This document shows positions 56,251 through 64,000 of a DNA stretch of 64,000 nt, piece by piece. This stretch comes from Gelidibacter pelagius (GTDB taxonomy: Bacteria; Bacteroidota; Bacteroidia; Flavobacteriales; Flavobacteriaceae). A program made the translations under genes and the position numbers. Numbering within the stretch: position 1 is the stretch's first letter; every line of letters starts with the position of its first letter. The notes beneath the pieces are model-generated. The model was not told the DNA's origin and searched no databases. It saw only the letters and a list, made by a program, of their open reading frames with translations. The DNA lies in contig NZ_JAGEVG010000003.1 of NCBI RefSeq assembly GCF_017581925.1, positions 1 through 64,000 of the forward strand. The letters are read 5' to 3'.

Positions 56251-58281
56251 TTATTTCTTTTTTGTGGTGATAAGGACAACGCCGTTTTTGCCTTTTTCTC
56301 CGTACTTTTTGGTGGCATCTTCATCTTTAAGAATTTCAATTGTACCAAATGTTGATAGATCCATCTTCTCCATTTCTTTTTTAGTGATTTCTTCGCCATC
56401 AATTATATATAATGGTCTTTCTCCATTATTTGAAATAGAAATTATATTTTGGTTTTCATATTTTGATTCGACAATGGTAATTATCTCTTTATCCTCCAGT
56501 TTAGAATTTCCAGGCTTTTTCGATGTAATAAGAATCACGCCATTTTTACCTTTTTCGCCATACTTTTTAGTGGCTGCATTATCTTTTATAACATCAAGGC
56601 TTTTGATTGTGTTCGGGTCAACAGTTTGCATTTCTTGTTCGGAAATTTCTTTGCCATCTAAAATGTACAATGGCGGATTTTTTAAATCTGAAATAACACT
56701 GGCTCGTTGCTCAAAAATCACTTCACCTTTATCATCCTCATCATCTGAGTAAACTATTTTACTTACTCCAGTCGATATTCTATATGGACTATTTTGAAGA
56801 CTGTTTGATTTTGGAGTGATGATGGTGTCAGTTGTGAGATTTATTTTTTGAGATGTTCCTGTGCTATCTGTTGTGATGATAAGTTGTTTGTTGTCCTTTG
56901 TTACATAGAATTTTTTACCACTTTTTTCGATCATAGTATAACCATCTTCAAGCATTATTTTTTCTTTATTTCCATTTTCATCAGTGATATTTATTATGGA
57001 ACTTTTGGAGGTGCTTTTATTTAAACTTGTCTGTCCATCCTCATCCGTTTCAACTTTCAAGGTTTGGCCCAGTCCATGGGTTTGCTCACCAACATGAATA
57101 TCCCCATTGGATGGATTCATCGAAATTTCGATGGGCTCGATTGGTGATGATAATTTTTTAGAGTGATTCAAACTCGTGCTTTTGTGCTCAAATTTAATCT
57201 TGAGTGAAGTAATCTCATGTTTTGAATTCCGCTTCACATTCTTAAATGCGATGGTGGCGCCTTTATCTTCAATTTTCTCTTTAATGAAATCGAGCTGTTG
57301 ATCCTTGGTGTCTTTAGTCACCACAAATTTTAAAATGTTTTGTTGATCGTCTCTTGCAGTTTCTTTTTCTGCAATTGTAGTTTGTGCAATAGTTTCGGTA
57401 TTAAAAGTCATGGCAAAAATGACCAATAAGGGCATGACAATACTGTATTTCCAAGTGTTCATAAGGTTTGATTTTGATTTGTGTAGCATAACGATTCGTT
57501 TTTTGACTTGTCCGAAAGCGGTGAAAAGCGTGATTTTCTTTCCAAATAGCTTAAGGCGGACGGTTGAATTATAAAAAGTGTTGATGAAAATTAAATTTTG
57601 TTCGGGCAAGCTGGTTTTAAGCAATAGTTTTTGATAACGTTCTTCACAATCGGTTTGTTTTTGAGTATAATGATCGGCAATGAATTCTAAATTTTGTTTG
57701 AGCGCTTTTCTGTATAGCCATATAAAAGGATTGAACCAAAATAGAGCGGTGGCAAGATCAACTAAAACCGTATCTATGCTGTGTAATTGGGATGCGTGGA
57801 TCTTTTCGTGTTGCAGAATGAGTTCCAGTTCTTCTTCGTTAAACAGTTTTGGATTAAAAACAACCCATTTGAAAAAAGAGAAAGGCGTTATATTCTGTGA
57901 AGTTTGTACATAGGTGTACTTTCCAATTTTTTTCTTATCGTTAGTTTTGATGATTGTCAATAATGAAAAGAATTGGATGAGTAATCGGCCCAAAAAGAAA
58001 CTTGCGCCAAGAGCATAAATCCACATTATTAAAGAGGTGAAATCAAAAGATGGTTCTGGAGCAGTTTGGACGGTAGTCGCAATCACGCTAAATCCGCCAG
58101 ACATAGTTGTTGGTATCTCCACGTAAACAGGAATCACCAACAATGGAAATAAGACGGCGGTAATCAATCCAAATAGTAAAAACCATCGGTTAGAATCAAA
58201 AAAGGTCTCCCGCTGTAAAAACAAGATGTAGCATGCGTAAAAAACGGCAATCAATGCGCTCGATTTTAATAAATACTCCAT
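56251..58281 (-). CDS. BlaR1-type M56 membrane metallopeptidase with tandem plug-like C-terminal repeats
   Basis: A signal-transducing membrane peptidase of 676 residues. The membrane part (1-275) has the M56 zinc motif HEKIH (H158, E159, H162) and a further helix at about 278-298. In place of a penicillin-binding sensor the outer part carries a beta module (about 310-370) and two tandem units related to the TonB-plug/CarboxypepD type: PLYILDGKEIS...GEKGKNGVILITSKK and PLYIIDGEEIT...GEKGKNGVVLITTKK. By analogy with BlaR1 it would cleave the neighbouring BlaI-type repressor on receiving a signal; the ligand is unknown. It lies two bases after blaI. Confidence 0.87.
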   Translation of the reverse strand: MEYLLKSSALIAVFYACYILFLQRETFFDSNRWFLLFGLITAVLFPLLVIPVYVEIPTTMSGGFSVIATTVQTAPEPSFDFTSLIMWIYALGASFFLGRLLIQFFSLLTIIKTNDKKKIGKYTYVQTSQNITPFSFFKWVVFNPKLFNEEELELILQHEKIHASQLHSIDTVLVDLATALFWFNPFIWLYRKALKQNLEFIADHYTQKQTDCEERYQKLLLKTSLPEQNLIFINTFYNSTVRLKLFGKKITLFTAFGQVKKRIVMLHKSKSNLMNTWKYSIVMPLLVIFAMTFNTETIAQTTIAEKETARDDQQNILKFVVTKDTKDQQLDFIKEKIEDKGATIAFKNVKRNSKHEITSLKIKFEHKSTSLNHSKKLSSPIEPIEISMNPSNGDIHVGEQTHGLGQTLKVETDEDGQTSLNKSTSKSSIINITDENGNKEKIMLEDGYTMIEKSGKKFYVTKDNKQLIITTDSTGTSQKINLTTDTIITPKSNSLQNSPYRISTGVSKIVYSDDEDDKGEVIFEQRASVISDLKNPPLYILDGKEISEQEMQTVDPNTIKSLDVIKDNAATKKYGEKGKNGVILITSKKPGNSKLEDKEIITIVESKYENQNIISISNNGERPLYIIDGEEITKKEMEKMDLSTFGTIEILKDEDATKKYGEKGKNGVVLITTKKK

Positions 58282-58283
58282 AA

Positions 58284-58685
58284 TTAGTGTGTTTTGGTGT
58301 TATCAGAATCGGTTTCTTGGGCGTTTTTCGTTTCAATTAGCGCAATAATTTCCTTAAGTTCATCGACGCTTATTTTTTCTTCCTTAGCGAAAAAAGACAC
58401 CACATTCTTATAGGAATTATTGAAATAATTCTCGATGGCAGTGCTCATAAACCGTTTTTTGTAAGCTTCCTTGCTTACAGTAGGGAAGTACTGATGGGTC
58501 TTACCGTAGGCGTGATAACTTACATAACCTTTTTCTTCCAAATTTCTAATAATGGTAGATAAGGTGTTGTAGTGTGGTTGATCTTCTGTGATTACTGCCA
58601 TGACATCTTTTACGAAGGCTTTTTCAAGCTTCCAAATGATGTGCATGATTTCTTCTTCTTTATTCGTAAGCTTTTGCATGGACAA
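58284..58685 (-). CDS. BlaI/MecI/CopY-family repressor
   Basis: A winged-helix transcriptional repressor of 133 residues. The N-terminal wHTH (about 5-75: LTNKEEEIMHIIWKLEKAFV; YNTLSTIIRNLEEKGYV) is followed by a dimerisation helix. It is the expected cleavage target of the adjacent M56 peptidase. Two palindromic sites overlapping its own promoter (58735-58771) point to autoregulation of the two-gene operon. Confidence 0.92.
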   Translation of the reverse strand: MSMQKLTNKEEEIMHIIWKLEKAFVKDVMAVITEDQPHYNTLSTIIRNLEEKGYVSYHAYGKTHQYFPTVSKEAYKKRFMSTAIENYFNNSYKNVVSFFAKEEKISVDELKEIIALIETKNAQETDSDNTKTH

Positions 58686-58728
58686 CTATTTTATGATTAA
58701 CAAAACTGAAAACATCTATTATCAAGAT

Positions 58729-58771
58729 CAAATATAACTATTTTTATAGTTACACAACTGTTTTTGTAGTT
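58729..58771 (-). promoter_or_regulatory. blaI promoter overlapped by two operator dyads
   Basis: On the minus strand TATATTTG (58729-58736) is the -7 box and TTG (58755-58757) the -33, with an 18-base spacer. Dyad 1, TAACTATTTTTATAGTTA, lies at 58735-58752. Dyad 2, imperfect AACTGTTTTTGTAGTT, lies at 58756-58771, 20 bases centre to centre. BlaI-type operators have the same ACTACA/TGTAGT character. Confidence 0.7.
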
Positions 58772-58881
58772 ATTTAACATAGGTTTCTATTGCTTGTTAG
58801 TGTTAAATCGTGAACCTTGGGTTCCTTCGGGCCGGTACGGACGGAAAAGCCAACGAGATATAAATAAGAAAATGTCTTATT

Positions 58882-58921
58882 GATCGGGGTAAGGCTCGTG
58901 GCTTTAAAACCTATTGGTGGG
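58882..58921 (+). repeat. Dispersed repeat family A, copy 3
   Basis: GATCGGGGTAAGGCTCGTGG followed by CTTTAAAACCTATTGGTGGG. The most diverged of the three copies (others at 13002-13039 and 37200-37238). Confidence 0.6.
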
Positions 58922-58923
58922 AA

Positions 58924-58951
58924 TAAAAAAACACACCGTCTCAGGTGTGTT
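58924..58951 (-). terminator. Terminator of the M56-companion gene
   Basis: AACACACC pairs with GGTGTGTT around a 6-base loop. On the minus strand it is followed by a T run. Confidence 0.8.
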
Positions 58952-58971
58952 CTACTTTGTGTTCTTTGAAA

Positions 58972-59862
58972 TTACTGATTTTTCTTGGTTGTAGCTATGA
59001 CAGCCCCATCTTTAGCTTTTTTGCCATAAATACTTATAGCTGTATCTGATTGTAGATGATCTACGGTTTGTAACCTATTGGATTTGGCCAATTCGTCCAA
59101 GGTTTGAAAATCTGATTCTTTGCCGTCAATAATAATCAGCTTATTTGAATTCGGGTCATCTCTGAAGTTGAATTTATTCGGCAGCGGACTATTATTGTCT
59201 TGAGTGTCAAAAAACCAAGAAAGATTGTTGCCTAATAAACCACCCGATTCCATTTGTTTTTTCATCTGTTCTCTTAATTCGTCCAAATTCAATGTTTGTC
59301 CATTCAAAAAGAACGCATGATCCTCATCATTAAAGAAATCATCAAAATTAAAATTCCCAAACTGAGGCGCCGTTAGAGCCCCTAAAGAATCGTTGTCAAA
59401 ACCAAAAGGAGCCATGTTTGGACGGTTAAAGAATGCCATTGCACCTTGTTCTTTGCTACTTCGCGCGATATAAAGCGAACCATCTTTTTTCCCGAAGACA
59501 ATTTGTGGGATTGGAACATTACTAGACATTTGGCTCACCGCTTGATTTCCATTAGTATCGGTGAGTTCGATTTTTATACCTGTAATTTTTCCAGCATCGT
59601 TACGCTCTATTTGGGTGAAGGATGCGGTAATCTGTTGTTCTTTAAGGAGTGTTTGGATGTCTTCAAATTCTGAATCTGAAGTATTGCTGTCAATAGTAAT
59701 AGACGTATTTTCATCAAGAGCTGTGTTTTCATTAATTAATGCCTCGTTTTTTACCACAGCAGAAGGTTCTGATTTGTGGGCGAAAGTTTTTAGAGAAATA
59801 AGGCTGATAATAGCCACGAAGATCACGCCCAATCCGATTTTAATAAATTTAGCAGTTTTCAT
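58972..59862 (-). CDS. Membrane-anchored companion of the M56 protein, no peptidase domain
   Basis: A 296-residue protein with one N-terminal transmembrane or signal segment (about 8-28). It shares two modules with the outer part of the M56 protein: a beta unit (about 60-110, DAGKITGIKIELTD versus HEITSLKIKFEH) and a C-terminal plug-like unit (LIIIDGKES, then IYGKKAKDGAVIATTKK). The middle is an acidic, Asn/Phe-rich linker. It has no zinc motif. It lies upstream of blaI in the same orientation but has its own promoter (minus-strand TAATTTTG at 59880-59887). It may modulate or compete with the M56 sensor. Confidence 0.7.
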   Translation of the reverse strand: MKTAKFIKIGLGVIFVAIISLISLKTFAHKSEPSAVVKNEALINENTALDENTSITIDSNTSDSEFEDIQTLLKEQQITASFTQIERNDAGKITGIKIELTDTNGNQAVSQMSSNVPIPQIVFGKKDGSLYIARSSKEQGAMAFFNRPNMAPFGFDNDSLGALTAPQFGNFNFDDFFNDEDHAFFLNGQTLNLDELREQMKKQMESGGLLGNNLSWFFDTQDNNSPLPNKFNFRDDPNSNKLIIIDGKESDFQTLDELAKSNRLQTVDHLQSDTAISIYGKKAKDGAVIATTKKNQ

Positions 59863-59879
59863 TTTATTTCGTTTTTACT

Positions 59880-59887
59880 CAAAATTA
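59880..59887 (-). promoter_or_regulatory. -7 box of the M56-companion gene
   Basis: On the minus strand TAATTTTG, full TAnnTTTG match, 17 bases before the ATG. Confidence 0.5.
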
Positions 59888-60082
59888 TTATATAATTTAA
59901 TAGGATAAAAAAGTTTAACGAAACTTTTGTTCAGAATGTTAAAGACTGTGAAAATCAAGAGGATGACATGATAAAAAGAGGTCATTGAGTAATTCGTGTG
60001 AATTTTGAATTGTTTTTAGGAAGCCATTAAAATTGAGGTTATTTGTTGGTAAATCTTTCAATCTGACTCTAAGTAACTTTCT

Positions 60083-60090
60083 TATATTTG
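60083..60090 (+). promoter_or_regulatory. -7 box of the methyltransferase gene
   Basis: TATATTTG, full consensus, four bases before the ATG at 60095; a leaderless transcript is predicted. Confidence 0.5.
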
Positions 60091-60094
60091 TCAA

Positions 60095-61216
60095 ATGGAT
60101 ATAAAAACCACTACACATAAAACTATCATTGGTGCCGCTCAAAACATGCATCAAATTGAATCCAATTCAATTGATCTTGTAGTCACTTCACCACCTTATC
60201 CAATGATTGAAATGTGGGACGATATCATGGCTCTACAAAATCCAAAAATTGCAACCGCATTAACAAATAAAGATCCTCATTTGGCTTTTGAATTGATGCA
60301 CCTTGAATTGGATAAAATATGGAAAGAAGTAGCGCGTGTGCTAAAAGATGGCGGGTTTGCCTGTATTAATATTGGTGATGCTACTCGGACTATAAATTCA
60401 AATTTTGCTTTATATCCAAATCATGCGCGTATTATCTCTGCTTTTCAAAAATTGGAGATTCCAAATTTGCCAAACATCATCTGGCGTAAACAAACGAACG
60501 CCCCAAATAAGTTTATGGGTTCCGGGATGCTGCCCGCAGGAGCATACGTTACTTTGGAACATGAGTGGGTGCTAATATTTAGAAAAGGGGGAAAACGGGA
60601 ATTTAAAACGCCTGACGACAAATTAAGAAGACAGGAAAGTTCATTCTTTTGGGAAGAAAGAAATGTTTGGTTTTCCGACCTCTGGGATTTGAAAGGCACC
60701 AAACAAAAAATCGATAATTCTAAATCTCGCAAAAGAAGTGCTGCATATCCTTTTGAATTGCCTTATCGATTGATTAATATGTATTCTCTACAAAATGATG
60801 TGGTTTTAGATCCATTTTTAGGGACAGGAACGACTGCCTTGGCCGCTATGGCATCTCAACGCAATAGTATTGGATATGAAATAGATCCAAAATTTTCGGA
60901 GATAATAAGTGAAAATATCCAAACGACCTCAATTGCCGATTTAAATATGAATATCGACAATAGAATTAATAATCATCGGGAATTTATTATAAACAGACAA
61001 CAGGATCCTAAAAAGAAGGAAATAAAACATTTCAATAACAACCTGAATTTACCCGTCATAACGAGTCAAGAAAAAAAGATCAAATTTCATTATTTGAAAG
61101 AGATAATAAAAGACGGCGATCAATTCCGCGCAACGTACTCTGAATATTGTCATTCGGAGGTTCTTATATCTGCACCAAAGAAATCAAAAGAGAAAGCCAC
61201 ACTTTCCGATTTATAA
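60095..61216 (+). CDS. Type II DNA methyltransferase, probably cytosine-N4
   Basis: A site-specific DNA methyltransferase of 373 residues. Catalytic motif IV is TSPPY at 31-35; the Ser-Pro-Pro-Tyr form is typical of N4-cytosine enzymes. The AdoMet motif is DPFLGTGTT starting at D239. The order IV before I marks the beta class. The stretch SPPYPMIEMWD reminds me of CTAG-specific archaeal enzymes (MthZI/MjaI), from memory and unverified. Its 3' end overlaps the convergent nuclease-like gene by six bases. It should protect host DNA from that enzyme. Confidence 0.88.
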   Translation: MDIKTTTHKTIIGAAQNMHQIESNSIDLVVTSPPYPMIEMWDDIMALQNPKIATALTNKDPHLAFELMHLELDKIWKEVARVLKDGGFACINIGDATRTINSNFALYPNHARIISAFQKLEIPNLPNIIWRKQTNAPNKFMGSGMLPAGAYVTLEHEWVLIFRKGGKREFKTPDDKLRRQESSFFWEERNVWFSDLWDLKGTKQKIDNSKSRKRSAAYPFELPYRLINMYSLQNDVVLDPFLGTGTTALAAMASQRNSIGYEIDPKFSEIISENIQTTSIADLNMNIDNRINNHREFIINRQQDPKKKEIKHFNNNLNLPVITSQEKKIKFHYLKEIIKDGDQFRATYSEYCHSEVLISAPKKSKEKATLSDL

Positions 61217-61822
61217 ATTTTGTATTTCGAGAACGACTTCGTCTTTATTAATAAAGTTTTCGTCTTTATCATAAAACATGTAAAAAACGGGCTTACGCCA
61301 TTTCTGATTTGCCATCTTATTAAATGATATGACTTCCTGCCGCATTAATTTGTAGGTTAGTGGCTTAATCTGTATGCCACCGACTTTTATAGTGTTCTTT
61401 TTTATAATGATGTCTATTCTCAGCTCCTCATCTAAAAAACCTTCGGCTTCTTCAAATTGAAAATTCGTTAATATTTCATTTAAATTATGGAGCGCTTTTT
61501 TCTCAATGATTCCACCCTTCAAGGATTGTACTACGAATAAATCATATTCCCACTGAATACATTCCTTTAAGGTATACCGGTATTCTTTCCAATAGACAAG
61601 TTGCGACTCGTAGAGGTTTTTTCCAAACATTTCTACAGTGCCTTGGCTCTTTATGCCACATGGACAATCGTTGTTGTAATGGTATGCTATCAATTGAACT
61701 AAGGCGTCTTTGCTTAAAGGGTTATGCGTTCGGATCAATTTCATTACTGGCACGCTTCTAAAAGGTGCAGAAATTCCCATTTTGCCGTTCAATTCATTCA
61801 AAGGTCCACCAGTATATGTCAT
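61211..61822 (-). CDS. Probable type II restriction endonuclease
   Basis: A 203-residue soluble protein with no family I recognise with certainty. It is called a restriction enzyme because it is tail-to-tail with a solitary methyltransferase (six-base overlap) and has a PD-(D/E)XK-like core: D137 in ELRIDIII and Q151/K153 in GGIQIKP, 14 residues later. C53 and C55 (NDCPCG) are unexplained. It may belong to the MjaI-type endonucleases; alternatively it is an unrelated nuclease. Confidence 0.6.
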   Translation of the reverse strand: MTYTGGPLNELNGKMGISAPFRSVPVMKLIRTHNPLSKDALVQLIAYHYNNDCPCGIKSQGTVEMFGKNLYESQLVYWKEYRYTLKECIQWEYDLFVVQSLKGGIIEKKALHNLNEILTNFQFEEAEGFLDEELRIDIIIKKNTIKVGGIQIKPLTYKLMRQEVISFNKMANQKWRKPVFYMFYDKDENFINKDEVVLEIQNL

Positions 61823-62162
61823 TACTATTAAAATTAAGGATTGGTAATATCCTCGACAACTTTGCTTGATCCATAAAGATCCGGAAACGTTCTATTTTGG
61901 CTTAAACCTATTTTTCAATGGTGCCTGGCCAATATTAACGTTATAAAATTTTTAATATGTATCAGTTAAACATACTTGCTTTTGCTAATTTTTCCAAATT
62001 AAAATCAAGTGTTTCTTATACTGTCTTACCATTGTTTTTTAGACCGCCTATATCCACAAGAGGGCTTAATCGGATTTTAGACAATTATTTTTATTTAACA
62101 GAGAATATTGAAATTTTATAAAATTCGTAAAGCTCAAAGCTTTCCTCATAATTTGAATATAG
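61823..62162. other. AT-rich gap between the restriction gene and the antiporter
   Basis: No gene, tRNA or clear repeat was found in about 340 bases. No good -7 box for the nuclease gene is visible on the minus strand near 61823. Confidence 0.45.
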
Positions 62163-62170
62163 TATCTTCG
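62163..62170 (+). promoter_or_regulatory. -7-like box of the antiporter gene
   Basis: TATCTTCG, one base off TAnnTTTG, 13 bases before the ATG. Confidence 0.4.
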
Positions 62171-62183
62171 CAAAAAAAAATTT

Positions 62184-63137
62184 ATGAGTGTAGTTTGGGT
62201 GGTTTTAGGTTTGATCCTGTTAGTTGTGGGTGGTGAATTCTTGGTGCGCTCCTCAGTGGCATTGTCCTTTAAATTTAATATTTCCAAACTGGTTATAGGG
62301 ATGACAGTGGTGTCTTTTGCCACATCTGCACCTGAGCTTTTAGTGAGTTTACAGGCGGCTTTGGCTGGTTCATCTGATATAGCCTTAGGCAACGTCATAG
62401 GCTCCAATATTGCCAATATTGGTTTGGTATTGGGGATTACGGTACTTATTTCACCAATAACCGTGGACAAGAATTTTTACAAACTCAATTGGCCCATGAT
62501 GATGTTGTTGTCTGTTGTGCTCTATTTTATGTTGCAGAGCGGCGATATTTTAAATCGATGGGAGGGAGCTGCTTTGCTGCTCTCATTAATTATCTTTCTT
62601 GTTGTTTTAATACGAAAATCTAAAAGTGAGCCAGAAACGCAGGTAGAAGACCTTGATGAAACGCTTCAAATTACTTCAGGTTTTAAAATTACTGTATGGT
62701 TGCTGATAGGCGCTGTTGCACTTTATTTTGGCAGTGAATGGTTGGTTTTCGGTGCTAAGGAGATGGCGGTGTCATTGGGTGTCAGTGAACGGGTCATTTC
62801 GGTGACTATGGTGGCTATCGGAACAAGTGTGCCAGAATTGGCAGCATCGGTCATTGCGGCTTTGAAAAAGGAGAAAGCCATTTCCCTGGGAAATCTGATA
62901 GGATCCAATATTTTCAATATTGCTTCCGTACTTGGTCTTACAGCAATGATTCAACCAATAGCAGTTAACAACCCACAGATATTGGCTAATGATATGATTT
63001 GGATGATGGCATTTGCCTTAATTTTGATACCGATGATCTTTCTTCCTAAAAAATTAGAATTGGGCCGATTAAAAGGTTTCATTTTGTTAGCATCTTATCT
63101 TATTTTTATCTTTTTGGCCTTCTACATCGAAAAATAG
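62184..63137 (+). CDS. Calcium/sodium antiporter (CaCA family, YrbG-like)
   Basis: A 317-residue inner-membrane cation exchanger with ten predicted transmembrane helices in two inverted halves. The two alpha repeats are clear: TSAPELLVSLQAALAG with GNVIGSNIANIG, and GTSVPELAASVIAALKK with GNLIGSNIFNIA. These bind the exchanged cation. A short acidic loop (about 148-165) separates the halves. Monocistronic. Confidence 0.92.
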   Translation: MSVVWVVLGLILLVVGGEFLVRSSVALSFKFNISKLVIGMTVVSFATSAPELLVSLQAALAGSSDIALGNVIGSNIANIGLVLGITVLISPITVDKNFYKLNWPMMMLLSVVLYFMLQSGDILNRWEGAALLLSLIIFLVVLIRKSKSEPETQVEDLDETLQITSGFKITVWLLIGAVALYFGSEWLVFGAKEMAVSLGVSERVISVTMVAIGTSVPELAASVIAALKKEKAISLGNLIGSNIFNIASVLGLTAMIQPIAVNNPQILANDMIWMMAFALILIPMIFLPKKLELGRLKGFILLASYLIFIFLAFYIEK

Positions 63138-63222
63138 AGGGGTTGTTGTTGCGAATCTCATAATTTTTAATCTGAGACCCTATATTTTTTAGGGTGTAAT
63201 CCTATTTGTGTTCATTTTTTTT

Positions 63223-63230
63223 TATTTTTG
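63223..63230 (+). promoter_or_regulatory. -7 box of the glutamine synthetase gene
   Basis: TATTTTTG, full consensus, 28 bases before the ATG. No nitrogen-regulator site is recognisable. Confidence 0.55.
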
Positions 63231-63258
63231 TGGCATAATTTTAATTAAATAAATAATT

Positions 63259-64000
63259 ATGTCCACATTACGTTTTTACGCAGTTAAAAAAACTCTTAAT
63301 CGCAAACCTGTTCACATTGAAGAAACACAACGGCGGTCAGAAATATTTGGCTCCAATGTTTTTAATGAGGCTACGATGCGGCAGTTTCTCACTAAAGAGG
63401 CTTTTAATAGCGTTATGGCAGCTGTGGAAACCGGAGCAAAGATAGACCGCTCTGTAGCCGATCATATTTCAACAGGAATGAAAGAATGGTCCATATCTAA
63501 AGGAGCGACCCATTACTCACACTGGTTTCAGCCCTTAACTGGCTCTACTGCTGAAAAACACGATGCCTTTTTTGAAACTATAGGAAATGGATTGGCCATT
63601 GAGAAATTTGGAGGCACTCAATTGGTCCAGCAAGAACCTGATGCGTCCAGCTTTCCCAATGGAGGTATTAGAAACACGTTTGAGGCTCGTGGTTACACGG
63701 CTTGGGACCCAACTTCTCCAGCTTTTATATATGGCACCACCTTGTGTATTCCAACGGTATTTGTATCCTATACAGGAGAGGCCTTAGATTATAAAACGCC
63801 ATTGTTGAGAGCTTTGTATGCTATGGATACTGCTGCAGTTGCAGTTTGTAAATATTTTGACAAGAATGTAAAAAAAGTAAATACCTCATTGGGGTGGGAA
63901 CAAGAATACTTTTTAATTGACAGTGCTTTAGCGGCCTCAAGACCCGATATCGTTCAGACAGGTCGTACGTTATTGGGGCATTCTGCAGCAAAAGGACAAC
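63259..64000 (+). CDS. glnN: Glutamine synthetase type III, 5' part
   Basis: Ammonia-assimilating ligase of the GSIII class, cut by the window end after about 247 of an expected 725 or so residues. The N-terminus [13 protein letters not shown], the stretch [20 protein letters not shown] and [20 protein letters not shown] are characteristic of GSIII, and [10 protein letters not shown] begins the catalytic region. The start ATG is at 63259 with an A-rich leader. Confidence 0.93.
   Translation, partial: MSTLRFYAVKKTLNRKPVHIEETQRRSEIFGSNVFNEATMRQFLTKEAFNSVMAAVETGAKIDRSVADHISTGMKEWSISKGATHYSHWFQPLTGSTAEKHDAFFETIGNGLAIEKFGGTQLVQQEPDASSFPNGGIRNTFEARGYTAWDPTSPAFIYGTTLCIPTVFVSYTGEALDYKTPLLRALYAMDTAAVAVCKYFDKNVKKVNTSLGWEQEYFLIDSALAASRPDIVQTGRTLLGHSAAKGQ

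Noticed and set aside
56251-59862. Beta-lactam resistance module
   Set aside because: The M56 protein lacks a penicillin-binding sensor domain and no beta-lactamase or PBP gene is nearby; only the regulatory half is BlaI/BlaR1-like.
60095-61822. Prophage or integrative element carrying the restriction-modification pair
   Set aside because: No integrase, attachment-site repeats or phage genes are visible on either side within the window.

Overview
The window comes from a Bacteroidota genome, most likely a marine member of the Flavobacteriaceae. The evidence is its low GC content, the many TAnnTTTG -7 promoter boxes (the Bacteroidota sigma-A signature), type IX secretion (T9SS) sorting domains, a bacillithiol gene, type III glutamine synthetase, and carboxypeptidase-regulatory/TonB-plug style proteins. 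No rRNA, CRISPR array, transposase or integrase was seen. One tRNA (Thr-TGT) is present.

Layout. 1-694: gene-free region with hairpin repeats. 695-3434: rimO and, converging on it, mgtE. 3739-11468: a heavy-metal RND efflux operon (response regulator, histidine kinase, TolC-like outer membrane channel, adaptor lipoprotein, CzcA/CusA-like pump). 11619-15605: two minus-strand secreted proteins, one an M14 zinc carboxypeptidase. 15727-18727: bshC and a PLP decarboxylase. 19104-31121: three large paralogous T9SS-secreted proteins that share a C-terminal scaffold but carry different N-terminal modules. The first has a galactose-oxidase-like copper-radical domain, and the third keeps only a short remnant of it. 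31429-37185: guaA followed by LysM, OsmC, HExxH-protease, DUF3820 and YihY genes packed with overlapping starts and stops. 37291-40337: era, a small membrane protein and der. 40430-43206: a frameshifted outer-membrane beta-barrel gene. 43278-48252: prfC, idi, queD, manA, a small protein, tRNA-Thr and a VanX-like peptidase. 48466-53567: minus-strand M1 aminopeptidase, DoxX, a CarboxypepD_reg protein, a decayed SMR transporter, a DEAD-box helicase and a 50-residue protein. 54187-59862: a T9SS-secreted nuclease and a BlaI/M56 regulatory module with a peptidase-less companion. 60095-61822: a probable type II restriction-modification pair. 62184-64000: a Ca/Na antiporter and the 5' part of glutamine synthetase III.

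Most of the window is ordinary chromosomal housekeeping. The parts that deserve attention are the 12-kb three-paralog cluster with its shared upstream motif and near-identical terminators, the BlaI/M56 locus with operators lying on its promoter, the restriction-modification pair, a fossil SMR gene, and several dispersed repeat families, one of which appears to keep its hairpin by covariation. All functional calls are from reading the sequence; no database search was possible.
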